A stretch of 64,000 nt of DNA. Source: Hyphomicrobiales bacterium. GTDB lineage: Bacteria; Pseudomonadota; Alphaproteobacteria; Rhizobiales; Xanthobacteraceae. Below, piece by piece: positions 1-9,840 of this stretch (position 1 is the stretch's first letter; each line of letters starts with the position of its first letter). The stretch lies in contig JAKFYI010000011.1 of assembly GCA_021730985.1 (NCBI GenBank), forward strand, positions 59,076-123,075, read 5' to 3'. The translations under genes and the position numbers were made by a program. The notes under the pieces were generated by a model. It worked only from the letters and a program-made list of their open reading frames with translations, did no database searches and was not told the DNA's origin.

Positions 1-219
<219 letters not shown>

Positions 220-222
220 GCG

Positions 223-765
223 ATGTCCCGCGTTCCGCCGCTCGATCCCGCGACGCTGACGCCCGAGCAGCAGCGCGTCGCGTCTGACATCGCGGGCGCG
301 CGCAAGAACGTGCGCGGACCGTTCACCATCTGGCTGCGGAATCCCGCGCTGGCCGAGCACGCCAACCGGTTCGGCATCGCCCTGCGCGACAGCAAGGTGC
401 TCGACCGCCGGCTGTTCGAGCTTGCGGTCATTACCGTGTGCCGCGCCTTCACCGTACAATACGCCTGGTCGTCGCACGCTCCGGCAGCGGAGGCGGCGGG
501 CGTCTCGCCCGAGGTGGTCGCCGCGATCCGCGACAACAAAGTCCCGGACCTCCGGCGCGACGACGAGCGTGTGGTGTATGACGTCGCGACTGAGTTGATG
601 CGCACCCAGGAGTTGAGCCAGCCAACCTACGACCGCGCCATCGCACAATTCGGCATCGAGGGGACGGTCGATCTGGTGAGCACGGTGGGCTATTACGCCA
701 TGGTCGGCATTTTCCTGAAGAGCTTCGACGTACCGACACCAACCGGCGACAAACCGCTCAAGTAA
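223..765 (+). CDS. carboxymuconolactone decarboxylase-like family protein
   Basis: 180-aa ORF; ...LFELAVITVCRAFTVQYAWSSHAPAAEAAGVS..., CMD/AhpD-like core; paralog of next gene. Confidence 0.8.
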   Translation: MSRVPPLDPATLTPEQQRVASDIAGARKNVRGPFTIWLRNPALAEHANRFGIALRDSKVLDRRLFELAVITVCRAFTVQYAWSSHAPAAEAAGVSPEVVAAIRDNKVPDLRRDDERVVYDVATELMRTQELSQPTYDRAIAQFGIEGTVDLVSTVGYYAMVGIFLKSFDVPTPTGDKPLK

Positions 766-783
766 CAACAACTGGAGGACACC

Positions 784-1326
784 GTGGCCCGTCTCGATCC
801 GCTTCCCGTGGAGAAAATGTCGCCCGAGCAGAAGGCCGTCCATGACAAGATCAAGGGCAACCGCCCGAAGCTCGGCGGGCCGTTCGGCGTCCTGCTGCAC
901 ACTCCGGCCATTGCGACCGCGGCGTCCGGGCTGGTCGATGTGCTGCGCGGCAAGGGCTCGCTGGAGCCCCGCATCTACGAATTGATCGTGCTAACCGTGG
1001 CGCGGCACTGGTCGGCGCAATACGCCTGGGCTGTGCACGAGCCGCTCGGGCGCAGCGCCGGACTCTCCAACGAGGCGATCGAGGCATTGCGCGCGCGGAC
1101 CAAGCCCACGTTCGCAAAGCCGGACGAGGCGCTGGTTTATGAAGCCGTCACTGAACTCCTCGCCGGGAAGGTGCTCAGCGCCGCGACCTACGATCGGTTG
1201 CTCAAGCAATACGGGCTCGACTCCACCATCGAGCTGATCTCGGTTGCCGGACTCTACAGCATGATCTCGACCGTGCTGAACGGCTTCGACGTGCCGACTT
1301 CCAACGGCGAAAAGCCATTCCAGTAA
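784..1326 (+). CDS. carboxymuconolactone decarboxylase-like family protein (tandem paralog)
   Basis: 180-aa ORF; ...IYELIVLTVARHWSAQYAWAVHEPLGRSAGLS...; GTGG-proximal ATG after GGAGG-like RBS; same architecture as 223..765. Confidence 0.8.
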   Translation: MARLDPLPVEKMSPEQKAVHDKIKGNRPKLGGPFGVLLHTPAIATAASGLVDVLRGKGSLEPRIYELIVLTVARHWSAQYAWAVHEPLGRSAGLSNEAIEALRARTKPTFAKPDEALVYEAVTELLAGKVLSAATYDRLLKQYGLDSTIELISVAGLYSMISTVLNGFDVPTSNGEKPFQ

Positions 1327-1335
1327 GGATGCATC

Positions 1336-1647
1336 ATGTTCGTCAAAGTGTTCGCCGACCAGTCCGTCACGCTGGAGGAAAGCGACAACTTCCGCGCCTT
1401 CAAGCTGGTGGTGATGGGCAACGCCTCGAAGCTCGACGGCGTCCGCAAGGCGCTGGCGGGCGTCGCGGAATTGCCCGACGAGAAGACCGCGTGGATCTTT
1501 GAAGCGGCGCTGCGGCGCTTCAAGGGCGTGGAGCACGATCAGGCCTGGCAGCAGAACCTGTCGGCCATGATCGAGAAGGCGAAGCCGCACGGCTGGATCG
1601 ACGAGACGCGCAAGGCCATCAAGGCGCACGTCGAGTGGCAGGAATGA
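1336..1647 (+). CDS. hypothetical protein (103 aa)
   Basis: ORF directly downstream in same operon orientation, RBS-like aaggatgcatc. Confidence 0.6.
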   Translation: MFVKVFADQSVTLEESDNFRAFKLVVMGNASKLDGVRKALAGVAELPDEKTAWIFEAALRRFKGVEHDQAWQQNLSAMIEKAKPHGWIDETRKAIKAHVEWQE

Positions 1648-1685
1648 TGTTCCGCATGTCTGGCTCCCGCCCAACCCACAATTGT

Positions 1686-1797
1686 TATCATCCGCGAAAG
1701 CGGATGATCCAGTAGCCACAAGATTCAACTATGACGCTCGGTCCATCATCGGCGATTGCGTGTACTGGATGCCCCGCTTTCGCGGGGCATGACACCC
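1686..1797. repeat. REP/BIME-like element, class I (CGAAAGCG)
   Basis: TCATCCGCGAAAGCGGATGATCCAGTAGCCAC ... TACTGGATGCCCCGCTTTCGCGGGGCATGACAC. Confidence 0.85.
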
Positions 1798-1819
1798 AGT
1801 GCTGTTTACAGGCGCCTTT

Positions 1820-2836
1820 ATGACCCTCGAATTCGGCGTCTTCGATCATCTCGACCGCAACGATCTGCCGCTTGCCGACTACTACGAGGAGCGGCTCAAG
1901 ATCATCGAAGTGTTCGACCGCGCCGGGTTCTACGCCTATCACGTCGCCGAGCACCATTTCACGCCGCTGGGGCTCGCGCCCTCGCCCAGCGTGTTCCTGT
2001 CGGCGATTGCGCAGCGCACGCAGCGGCTGCGGTTCGGCACCTTTGTGTACGCACTGCCGATCCACCATCCGCTGCGGATGCTGGAAGAAATCTGCATGCT
2101 GGACCACATCAGCGGCGGGCGGCTTGAGATCGGGTTCGGCCGCGGCTCTGTGCCTTACGAGATTTCCTACTATGGCCAGGACGCCGAGCAGCGCCAGCAG
2201 ATCTACACCGAGCGCCTGGAGCTGATCCTCAAGGCCTTTGCCACGAAAGAACTGTCGTTCAAGGGCACCTATGACACGTTCGACAGCGTGCCGCTGGAGC
2301 TCGAGCCGCTGCAGAAGCCGCATCCGCCGCTGTGGTACGGCGCGCATTCGCCGGACAGCGCCGAGCGGGCGGCGCGCAAGGGGCTCAACATCGTCAACAA
2401 CGACATTCCGGCGGTGACGCGCGCCACCTTCGAACGCTATCGCGCGGTGTGGCGCGAGGCGCAAGGCGGCGCGGCGCTCCCCAAGATAGGCATGGTGCGA
2501 TTCATTGTCGTGGCCGACACCGACGCAGGCGCGTTGCAGATCGCGCGGCGCGCCTACCTGCGCTGGCGCAAAAGCTTTCTGCACCTGCACGAGTTGCACG
2601 GCACCAATCCGGCCTCGACCTTGAACGCCAGGGATTTCGACGCGCTCGTCGCACAGGGCCAGGCGGTGGCCGGATCGCCTTCGACGGTGGCGGCCTTCCT
2701 CACGCCGCAGATCGCGGACAGCGGCGCGAACTATCTGGTCGGCCAGATGGCGTTCGGCGATCTCTCGCTCGGCGAGATGCGGCGTTCGGTGGAGCTGTTC
2801 GGGCAGCACGTCATGCCGGCGCTCCGCGCGGCGTGA
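1820..2836 (+). CDS. LLM class flavin-dependent oxidoreductase
   Basis: MTLEFGVFDHLDRND...YHVAEHHFTPLGLAPSPSVFLSAIAQRTQRLRFGT...: bacterial luciferase-like family. Confidence 0.88.
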   Translation: MTLEFGVFDHLDRNDLPLADYYEERLKIIEVFDRAGFYAYHVAEHHFTPLGLAPSPSVFLSAIAQRTQRLRFGTFVYALPIHHPLRMLEEICMLDHISGGRLEIGFGRGSVPYEISYYGQDAEQRQQIYTERLELILKAFATKELSFKGTYDTFDSVPLELEPLQKPHPPLWYGAHSPDSAERAARKGLNIVNNDIPAVTRATFERYRAVWREAQGGAALPKIGMVRFIVVADTDAGALQIARRAYLRWRKSFLHLHELHGTNPASTLNARDFDALVAQGQAVAGSPSTVAAFLTPQIADSGANYLVGQMAFGDLSLGEMRRSVELFGQHVMPALRAA

Positions 2837-2839
2837 CCC

Positions 2840-3142
2840 CTATAGGACGATCGCAGCGACTGCCCAGATCACCACCGCAACACGCGCCGCGTGCGCCCAT
2901 TTCTGCGGACCCTGGTAGCGGTCCGCGCTTCGCCACACGCCGACTGTCGCCAGCAATGTGTAGGGCGCCGGTATGAAGAACATGATCGCCGCCAGCCAGA
3001 ACGGCACGCCGGCCACATAGGCGCCGTAGGCGCAGCCCGTCGCGACCGCCTGCGCGAACGTGCCGAACACGATGGCGTACTCCCAGAACGCGATGGCGAG
3101 CCGAACCTCGCCTCGCCACAGCGGGCCGATCCAATCCGTCAT
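2840..3142 (-). CDS. hypothetical membrane protein
   Basis: 100-aa ORF with several hydrophobic segments. Confidence 0.55.
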   Translation of the reverse strand: MTDWIGPLWRGEVRLAIAFWEYAIVFGTFAQAVATGCAYGAYVAGVPFWLAAIMFFIPAPYTLLATVGVWRSADRYQGPQKWAHAARVAVVIWAVAAIVL

Positions 3143-3240
3143 GCCTGTCCCGCCGATGCCGTGGCCCGTGTGCTGTGCTATGCCTCGCCCGATTCCCCAA
3201 GGATAGCGCGCTTCGCCGCCGCCCGAGAGTGCCAGCCAGC

Positions 3241-3318
3241 ATGGACACCCAGGTTCTCATCGCCGGCGCCGGGCCGGTGGGTCTGACCCTTGCGGTCGAT
3301 CTCGGCCGCTTCATTGAC
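3241..3318 (+). pseudogene. truncated FAD-dependent monooxygenase N-terminus
   Basis: MDTQVLIAGAGPVGLTLAVDLGR (Rossmann GxGxxG) then abrupt divergence into repeat-like CTCCCTAACCCTCCCGTCAGGGAGAGGG. Confidence 0.7.
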
Positions 3319-3411
3319 GGTTTGCCTCCCTCCCTAACCCTCCCGTCAGGGAGAGGGAGACAGAGAGAACTCACACCCTAACAATCAGTCTCCCATCAAA
3401 GAGGAAACACC

Positions 3412-4146
3412 ATGGCCAAGAAATTCGACTTGATCGACGAGATCGTCACCGCGAACCGCATCCTCGCCAACGAAGGCATCGTCGATTCGTTCGGCCATGT
3501 CAGCGTGCGGCACCCCAAGCACAAGGACCGCTACCTGCTGTCGCGCGCGCGTGCGCCGGAGCGCATCGAGCCGTCCGACATCATGGAATACATGCTCGAC
3601 GGCACGCCGCTCGACCCGAAGAAGGCCAAAACCACCCACGCGCCCTACACCGAGCGATTCATCCACGGCGCGATCTACGAGATGCGGCCCGAGATCATGT
3701 CGGTCGTGCACAACCATTCGCCGAGCACGATCCCGTTCGGCATCACCAACACCAAGCTCAAGCCGCTGCTGCACATGTGCGCCTCGATCGGCCATGACGT
3801 GCCGCTGTGGGACTCGCACGACAAGTTCGGCGACACTGCGCTGCTGGTGAATTCGATGGAGATGGGCCGCGACCTGGCCAAGCGCCTCGGCAAGGGCCGC
3901 ACCGCGCTGATGCGCGGACACGGCGCGGTGGTGGCCGGCATGTCGATCCGCCACGCGGTGTTCGTCTCGAATTATCTGGAGCTGAACTCGAAGCTGCAGA
4001 TGCAGGCCATGCAGATGGGCAAGATCAAGTTTCTGCACCCCGGCGAGGTCGATGCGGTGATCGCGCGCACCAGCGACTACACGCTCAACCGTGCATGGGA
4101 GAACTGGGCGCGGCGCGCGGGCCGGAAGATGCAGGCGTTGGACTAG
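3412..4146 (+). CDS. class II aldolase/adducin family protein
   Basis: ILANEGIVDSFGHVSVRHPK...VVHNHSPSTIPFGI...RGHGAVVAG, class II aldolase His motifs. Confidence 0.88.
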   Translation: MAKKFDLIDEIVTANRILANEGIVDSFGHVSVRHPKHKDRYLLSRARAPERIEPSDIMEYMLDGTPLDPKKAKTTHAPYTERFIHGAIYEMRPEIMSVVHNHSPSTIPFGITNTKLKPLLHMCASIGHDVPLWDSHDKFGDTALLVNSMEMGRDLAKRLGKGRTALMRGHGAVVAGMSIRHAVFVSNYLELNSKLQMQAMQMGKIKFLHPGEVDAVIARTSDYTLNRAWENWARRAGRKMQALD

Positions 4147-4147
4147 C

Positions 4148-4278
4148 CGGGACACTCATGTGTCCCGGCCAAGCGACCCCGGACTTTGGCCGGGGGAGCG
4201 CGAGCCGGGACCCCGGTTGGCTGCAATAAAGAAGAAACCGGGGTCCCGGGTCTCACTATCGCTCGCCCGGGACACGAG
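4148..4278. repeat. REP-like element, class II (GTGTCCCGG...CCGGGACACGAG)
   Basis: TGTGTCCCGGCC...GGGACCCCGGTT...AACCGGGGTCCCGGGTCTC...CGCCCGGGACACGAG. Confidence 0.8.
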
Positions 4279-4292
4279 GGCGAGGTTTCGCC

Positions 4293-5075
4293 CTACAATC
4301 CCCTGTTCTTCCCACCGTCGATATCGATGATCGCGCCCTGCATGAACTCGGCAGGCGCACCGGCGATCATCGCGACCAGCGCCGCCACCTCTTCCGGACG
4401 ACCGACCCGCTCGGTCTTCTCGTCCGCCAGCAGGGCTTTGAGCGCCTCGTCCTTGGACGGCTTGCCGGCCGCGATCATGCGGTCCAGCCGCGCGGTCAAC
4501 CGGCCGGTGTCGATGGTGCCGGGGTGGATCGCGTTGACCCGCACGCCGTCGATCACGCCGCGGTCGGCCTGGGCCTTGGTCAGCAGCGCCAGCGCCGAGT
4601 TCACGGTGCCCACCGCGTCGAAGCCCGACGCGCCGGTGCGCCCGGCGATGCCCGCGATGTGCACGATGCCGCCGCGCGATGCCTTGAGATGCGGCCACGC
4701 GACCTTGGACATCCGCACATAGGTGAAGAACTTCAGCCCGAAGCTGTCGGTCCAGTCGGCGTCGGACAGCGTGAGGAAGCTGCCGCCCTTGGTGGCGCCG
4801 GCGCAGTTCACCAGCAGATCGAGCCTGCCGAGCGCCTTCACCGCCGCATCGATCGTGGTCTGCGCCGCGGCGGGATCGGCCAGATCGGCTGGGATCGCCA
4901 CCGCCTTGCGGCCCTTGGCCTCGATCTCCTTCTTGAGTGCCTCGAGCGGCCCGCCGCTGCGGGCGATCAGGGCGACATCCATGCCTTCATCCGCCAGCAG
5001 CAATGCGGTGGCGCGGCCGATGCCCTTGCTGGCGCCGGTGACGAGCGCAACGCGCCCGGAGAGACCGAGATCCAT
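4293..5075 (-). CDS. SDR family oxidoreductase
   Basis: MDLGLSGRVALVTGASKGIGRATA, TGxxxGIG and NCAG motifs. Confidence 0.9.
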   Translation of the reverse strand: MDLGLSGRVALVTGASKGIGRATALLLADEGMDVALIARSGGPLEALKKEIEAKGRKAVAIPADLADPAAAQTTIDAAVKALGRLDLLVNCAGATKGGSFLTLSDADWTDSFGLKFFTYVRMSKVAWPHLKASRGGIVHIAGIAGRTGASGFDAVGTVNSALALLTKAQADRGVIDGVRVNAIHPGTIDTGRLTARLDRMIAAGKPSKDEALKALLADEKTERVGRPEEVAALVAMIAGAPAEFMQGAIIDIDGGKNRGL

Positions 5076-5103
5076 TTCTATTCCTTTCAATGTGTATTCT
5101 GCT

Positions 5104-5180
5104 CGTCACCCCCGGGCTTGACCCGGGGGTTCATCATTTTCGCAAAAGGATGGATTGCCGGGTCAAGCCCGGCAATGACG
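5104..5180. repeat. palindromic repeat (CCCGGGCTTGACCCGGG / TGCCGGGTCAAGCCCGGCA)
   Basis: CGTCACCCCCGGGCTTGACCCGGGGGTTCATC...GGATTGCCGGGTCAAGCCCGGCAATGACG. Confidence 0.82.
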
Positions 5181-5186
5181 AACGGG

Positions 5187-6440
5187 TTAGAGCGGCTTCT
5201 TATCAATCTGTCCGGTCGAACGCACGAACCAATGTTCGTTCGGAAACGGCTTCCCGGCGGCGCGGTCGGCGAGCCAGTCAGCAATCATGATCTGCGGGAA
5301 CGGTCCAAGATTTGAGGCCGCGACGTTGCCGACCGAATGGCGCGACTCCTGGTAGACCATCATCTGCTTCGGCCCCTTCAGCGCCTCGACCAGCCGAACC
5401 GAATGCTCGATCGGCGAGAGTTCGTCGAATTCGCCGGCGACGCAGAGATACGGCACCTTGATGCGGTCGGCATGTCCCTCCCAGGTGATGCTCTGGCGGA
5501 ACGTGTCGAACTGCGCTTCGTCGGTGATGCCCGACATGTACATGAAGCGCTTCTTGAAGGTCGGCGATGCCTCCTCAAAAATCGTGTGACAGCCCGGCTC
5601 GTGACATACCGAAAGCACCGCGCAGGCGGAGACGCGCGATTCGTTCGCGGTCAGCACCGTACCGAACAGGGTGCCGAAGCTGGTGCCGGAGCAGACCACC
5701 TTGCTCATGTCGATCTCGGGCCGCTTGGCGAGCCAGTCGCACACCGCCTTGCCTGTGGCGACCCAGTTCTCCATCGAAAAATAGATGCCGAGCATCGGCG
5801 CTTCGTACTGCCCGGGCCCGTCGATGTTGAGCACCGCGAAACCGCGGTTGAGGAAGCGGTCGCCGTACAGGTAGGTCTGGATTTCCTTGTAGCTGTCCAT
5901 GCCGGGGACGTTGATCACCACCGGAATCTTGCCGCCCGTGTATCCCGGGGGCAGGTGAAACCAGGCCGGCAGGGCCGTGTCCTTGAACGGAATCCACGCC
6001 GCCTCGACCTTGTGATCCGCGAGCGCCGCATACTTCGTGTAGCATTCGCGCTTCTTCAGATGGCAGGCGACGTTCGGCTCGTCGTTCTGGTCGTAGGGCC
6101 ATTGTGCCGCGCCCCAATACACCGACGCCATGAAGTAGTTGTCGCGCGCGGTGACCTGGTGGCCGGCCTCCTCCGCGCCCTTCGCCTTGGCCTCGCGGCG
6201 CCGCGCCACCGCCTCGAACGCGGGCGCGATGTCGCCCATCTTCTTGACGCGCTCGCGGACGCCGGCGATGTCGGCGCTGCCCTCCGGCCCGCAGGGCGCG
6301 CTGATGTAGATCGAGCGCGGCTGGTCCCAGTCGATCCCGTTCGAGCGGATGGTGTTGTCGATCAGCCAACGCTGCGCCTCGAAGCGATGCATTTTCGGCT
6401 CGCCGCGCTTGTCCATGATCGGCTGGGGTATGCGCTCCAT
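5187..6440 (-). CDS. alpha/beta hydrolase family protein
   Basis: 417-aa ORF; nucleophile elbow GTSFG, upstream DGPGQ, C-terminal ...RHSVGN. Confidence 0.8.
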   Translation of the reverse strand: MERIPQPIMDKRGEPKMHRFEAQRWLIDNTIRSNGIDWDQPRSIYISAPCGPEGSADIAGVRERVKKMGDIAPAFEAVARRREAKAKGAEEAGHQVTARDNYFMASVYWGAAQWPYDQNDEPNVACHLKKRECYTKYAALADHKVEAAWIPFKDTALPAWFHLPPGYTGGKIPVVINVPGMDSYKEIQTYLYGDRFLNRGFAVLNIDGPGQYEAPMLGIYFSMENWVATGKAVCDWLAKRPEIDMSKVVCSGTSFGTLFGTVLTANESRVSACAVLSVCHEPGCHTIFEEASPTFKKRFMYMSGITDEAQFDTFRQSITWEGHADRIKVPYLCVAGEFDELSPIEHSVRLVEALKGPKQMMVYQESRHSVGNVAASNLGPFPQIMIADWLADRAAGKPFPNEHWFVRSTGQIDKKPL

Positions 6441-6576
6441 CCAGTTCCTCCCGTTATGGGCGCGGATCGGCCTTAAGCGGCGTCCGGGCTTTCATGCGGC
6501 AGGATAGCGGCTGCCCCCGGGACTCGAAAGCCGAATGCGCTATGATGGCCGCCAAGAAATTGGGAGGGGGCCGGTC

Positions 6577-7536
6577 ATGTTGCGATTTCTGTTCGTCCTT
6601 GCCGCCACGCTTGCAGCCGCCGGCAGCGCATCGGCACAAACCTACCCGTCACGAACCGTCAAATTCATCCTGCCGTTTGGACCCGCCAGCGGCACTGACA
6701 TCGTCGCGCGCATGGTCGGCGACCGCCTGTCGAAACGCTGGAACCAGCCCGTGGTGATCGAGAACCGCCCGGGCGGCGACGGCCTCGTCTCGATCAATGC
6801 CTTCACCGCCGCCAACGACGACCACACGCTGCTTTGGGTGCCAGTCGGCATTTTCGCCGTTCATCCATTCGAGCGCGAGAAGCTGCCCTACGACGCCGAC
6901 CGCGACCTGCTGCCGATTGTCGGCGTCACATCGCTGGCGCTCGCCATGTCCACGCCGGAATCGCTGAAGACGCCGGCGCTGCGCGATTTCATCGCTTTGG
7001 CGAAGGCCAGCCCCGGAAAACTCAATGCCGCGGCGGCGAGCGGCAACGCCGACTTCCTGCTCGGCTACTTCCTCAAGAGCATGAACCTCGACATCGCCAA
7101 AGTGCCCTACCGCGACATCATGCAGGGACCGACCGACATCGCCGAGGGACGCATCCAATTGCTGTCGTCGTCGCTCGCTATCGTTACGCCGCTGGCGCAG
7201 GCCGGGAAAATCCGCATCATGGCGGTGACCAGCAAACAGCGCATGCCAAGCGTTCCCGACGTGCCGACCGTGCGCGAAGCCGGCTATCCGAGCCTGGAGA
7301 TGGACAGCCCCGGTGGCATCTTCGGCCCGCGCGGCATGCCGCTTCCCTTGCGCGAGCGTATCGCGCAGGACGTGCGCGCCGAACTCGCCGCCGATCCGTC
7401 AATCGCCAAGCGGCTTGAAGCGACTGGCCAGATCGTGACCGGGCAGCCCCCTGCGGAATTCGCCGCCGGCATTAAGGGACTGCGCGAGCAGCTTGGCTCG
7501 ATCGCCAAGCTGCTCGACATGAAGGCGACGAAGTAG
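6577..7536 (+). CDS. tripartite tricarboxylate transporter substrate-binding protein (Bug/TctC)
   Basis: Signal peptide MLRFLFVLAATLAAAGSASAQ then YPSRTVKFILPFGPASGTDIVARM...VIENRPGGDGLV. Confidence 0.9.
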   Translation: MLRFLFVLAATLAAAGSASAQTYPSRTVKFILPFGPASGTDIVARMVGDRLSKRWNQPVVIENRPGGDGLVSINAFTAANDDHTLLWVPVGIFAVHPFEREKLPYDADRDLLPIVGVTSLALAMSTPESLKTPALRDFIALAKASPGKLNAAAASGNADFLLGYFLKSMNLDIAKVPYRDIMQGPTDIAEGRIQLLSSSLAIVTPLAQAGKIRIMAVTSKQRMPSVPDVPTVREAGYPSLEMDSPGGIFGPRGMPLPLRERIAQDVRAELAADPSIAKRLEATGQIVTGQPPAEFAAGIKGLREQLGSIAKLLDMKATK

Positions 7537-7550
7537 GATTGGGAAGCCGC

Positions 7551-8516
7551 CTACTTCGTCACCACCTCGTGGTTGATCGCGAACTCCTCCGGCGGAGTCG
7601 GACCCCACACGTAGAACGAATCCTCCGGCGGGTGATCCTGCGCGTTCCAGTCGTAATCGACTGGCACGTAGTCGATGTCCGAGGAGTATTCCGCGTAAGA
7701 GCCCCACGGATCGCGCACGTAGTGGAAGAAGTTCGAGCCGAGCACATGACGGCCGAGACCCCAGCCCCTGGCGAAGCCCTTGTCGGCCATGTGGCTGGCG
7801 CCGAGCCCGATGTCGTTGATCGAGGCGACGTCCCAGCTCAGATGGTGCAGGCCCGGCCCGTCCGATTTCACGAACGCGATCATGTGGTGATCGCTGCCGT
7901 GGATGCCGTGCATGAACGCAATCATGTCGCCCGAGCGGTCCGACAGCCGCATGCCGAGCACCTTGGAATACCAGTCGATGGTCTTCGGGATGTCGGTGGC
8001 GAACACCAGAACGTGCGCGAGCCGGCGCGGCGCAACGCGCGGCGCCTTCGAACGGTTCGGCGCGTTCTGAATGCGCGGCTTGCCGCCATAGGCATCGACG
8101 TCGGATTTCTCGTTGGGCGAGCTTTTTTCGGCGACGCGGATCTCGACCAGCATGCCGGACGGATCGCGCAGCCAGATGCCGTTCGACTCGAAGCCCTTCG
8201 GCGGGTCGAGCCGGTCAAGCCGCATCTCCTGGATGCGCGCCTGGAACTTCGGCATGTCCTCTTCGTAGGCGCCGAACGACACGAACTGCATCTTCTTGCG
8301 CGGGCCTTCCGAAACCGAGCCCCACTTGTGCCAGTGGCCGTGGGTGTAGAGCGCGATCGAGCCGTTCTCCTCCTTCAGGTTGAGGCCGAAGTCGCCATAG
8401 AACTTCTCGGCATCTTTGAGGTCTGGAACGGAGAAATTGAAGGCGTCGAGCGAATGCACGCCAAGTTCGCCGGGACGCTTCTGCACCGGCTGGGCCATCG
8501 AGCGGATCTGGGTCAT
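7551..8516 (-). CDS. VOC family protein / extradiol ring-cleavage dioxygenase-like
   Basis: Two VOC modules: ...LAHVLVFATDIPKTIDWYSKVLGMRLSDR...GLHHLSWDV...; start at MTQIRSM. Confidence 0.8.
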   Translation of the reverse strand: MTQIRSMAQPVQKRPGELGVHSLDAFNFSVPDLKDAEKFYGDFGLNLKEENGSIALYTHGHWHKWGSVSEGPRKKMQFVSFGAYEEDMPKFQARIQEMRLDRLDPPKGFESNGIWLRDPSGMLVEIRVAEKSSPNEKSDVDAYGGKPRIQNAPNRSKAPRVAPRRLAHVLVFATDIPKTIDWYSKVLGMRLSDRSGDMIAFMHGIHGSDHHMIAFVKSDGPGLHHLSWDVASINDIGLGASHMADKGFARGWGLGRHVLGSNFFHYVRDPWGSYAEYSSDIDYVPVDYDWNAQDHPPEDSFYVWGPTPPEEFAINHEVVTK

Positions 8517-8647
8517 GACGGGCTCCCTGGGAGATTTTGGGCGCGGCCGCGCCGCGCTGTGTTGGCCTGAAAATATGCGGTACGGGGCGGAAGCGCAAAT
8601 GGCTGGAAAGCCTGCAAATGCTGCCCAATTTTGGCGGCATCGGCAGC

Positions 8648-8770
8648 GAACTCCCTCTCCCCGCTTGCGGGGAGAGGGCTGGGGTGAGGGGGTACAACTC
8701 CATCGTGAGAGCTGCCCCTCACCCGGATCGCTTCGCGATCCGACCTCTCCCCGCAAGCGGGGAGAGGTGA
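8648..8770. repeat. REP-like element, class IV (CTCTCCCCGCNNGCGGGGAGAGG)
   Basis: CCTCTCCCCGCTTGCGGGGAGAGGGCTGGGGTGAGGGG...CCCCTCACCCGG...CCTCTCCCCGCAAGCGGGGAGAGG. Confidence 0.85.
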
Positions 8771-8807
8771 CCGGAGAGACCTCGGCCGCATGAGGCCGGT
8801 CGGGGGG

Positions 8808-9710
8808 TCAGGTTCCTCGCGACTTCTTCAGATGCTCCACCACCTTCTTCCGTAGCGCGGCCTGCTCCTCGGCGCTCCATGTGCGGAACCCCTCGCCCGA
8901 CTTGAAGCCGAGCTTGCCCGACTTCACTAGCGCCTCGAGGTAGGGCGATGGGCCGGGCCGGCTGTCGATCGCGGGCAGCACGGTCTGGTGGATTGCCAGC
9001 GACAGGTCGGTGCCGACCAAGTCTGCATTCTCCAGCGGGCCCAGCACCGCAAGCCTGCGCCCGAACGAAGCCTTAATCACCTCGTCCACCGTCTCGGCGT
9101 CGCAGATGCCGTTCTCGACCAGCGAGACCGCCTCGCGCCACAGCGCGTGCTGCAGGCGGTTGCCGATGAACCCCGGCACATCCTTTTTCACATGCGCGGG
9201 CTGTTTTCCGGCATCGGCGTGCAGCTTCATGGTGAAGTCGATGGTCTGCGGCGAGGTCCACTGCGTGCCGATCACTTCGACCAGCGGCACCAGGAACGGC
9301 GGATTCCACCAGTGGGTGCCGAGCGCGCGTTCGCGCCGTTGCAGTCCCTGCATGATCTCGGTGATCGGCATGACCGAAGTGTTGCTGGCGAGGATCGTGT
9401 CGGGCCGCACATGCCGCTCGATTTCAGCGAACAGCTTCTGCTTGAGCGGCATGTCCTCCAGCACCGCCTCGACAACATAGCCGGCATCGCAGACGCAATC
9501 GGACAGCGCGGCGACCGGGGTGACGCGCTCGACCGCCGTTTCGTCATCGCCCAGGTCGCGCAGGTTCGCAGCGACGCGGGCTTTCACCGTATCGAGATTG
9601 GCCGCGAAGCTGTCGGTGATGGCGACGTCGTGCCCGGCCAGCGCAAACACCTGCGCGATGCCGTGGCCCATCAGCCCCGCGCCGACGACCGCAATTTTGG
9701 TTTTACTCAT
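8808..9710 (-). CDS. 3-hydroxyacyl-CoA dehydrogenase family protein
   Basis: IAVVGAGLMGHGIAQVFALAGHDV...; C-terminal domain typical. Confidence 0.9.
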   Translation of the reverse strand: MSKTKIAVVGAGLMGHGIAQVFALAGHDVAITDSFAANLDTVKARVAANLRDLGDDETAVERVTPVAALSDCVCDAGYVVEAVLEDMPLKQKLFAEIERHVRPDTILASNTSVMPITEIMQGLQRRERALGTHWWNPPFLVPLVEVIGTQWTSPQTIDFTMKLHADAGKQPAHVKKDVPGFIGNRLQHALWREAVSLVENGICDAETVDEVIKASFGRRLAVLGPLENADLVGTDLSLAIHQTVLPAIDSRPGPSPYLEALVKSGKLGFKSGEGFRTWSAEEQAALRKKVVEHLKKSRGT

Positions 9711-9725
9711 GCTGCTCTCTCAACA

Positions 9726-9834
9726 CCTGTCCCGGGCGAGCGACAGCGAGACCCGGGACCCCGGTTTCTTATCTTCGCGTTGCCAACCGGGGTCCCGGCT
9801 CGCGTTCGCTTCGCTCACTTGGCCGGGACACGAG
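9726..9834. repeat. REP-like element, class II
   Basis: CTGTCCCGGGCGAGCG...ACCCGGGACCCCGGTTT...AACCGGGGTCCCGGCTCGCG...GGCCGGGACACGAG. Confidence 0.85.
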
Positions 9835-9840
9835 CAAAAA

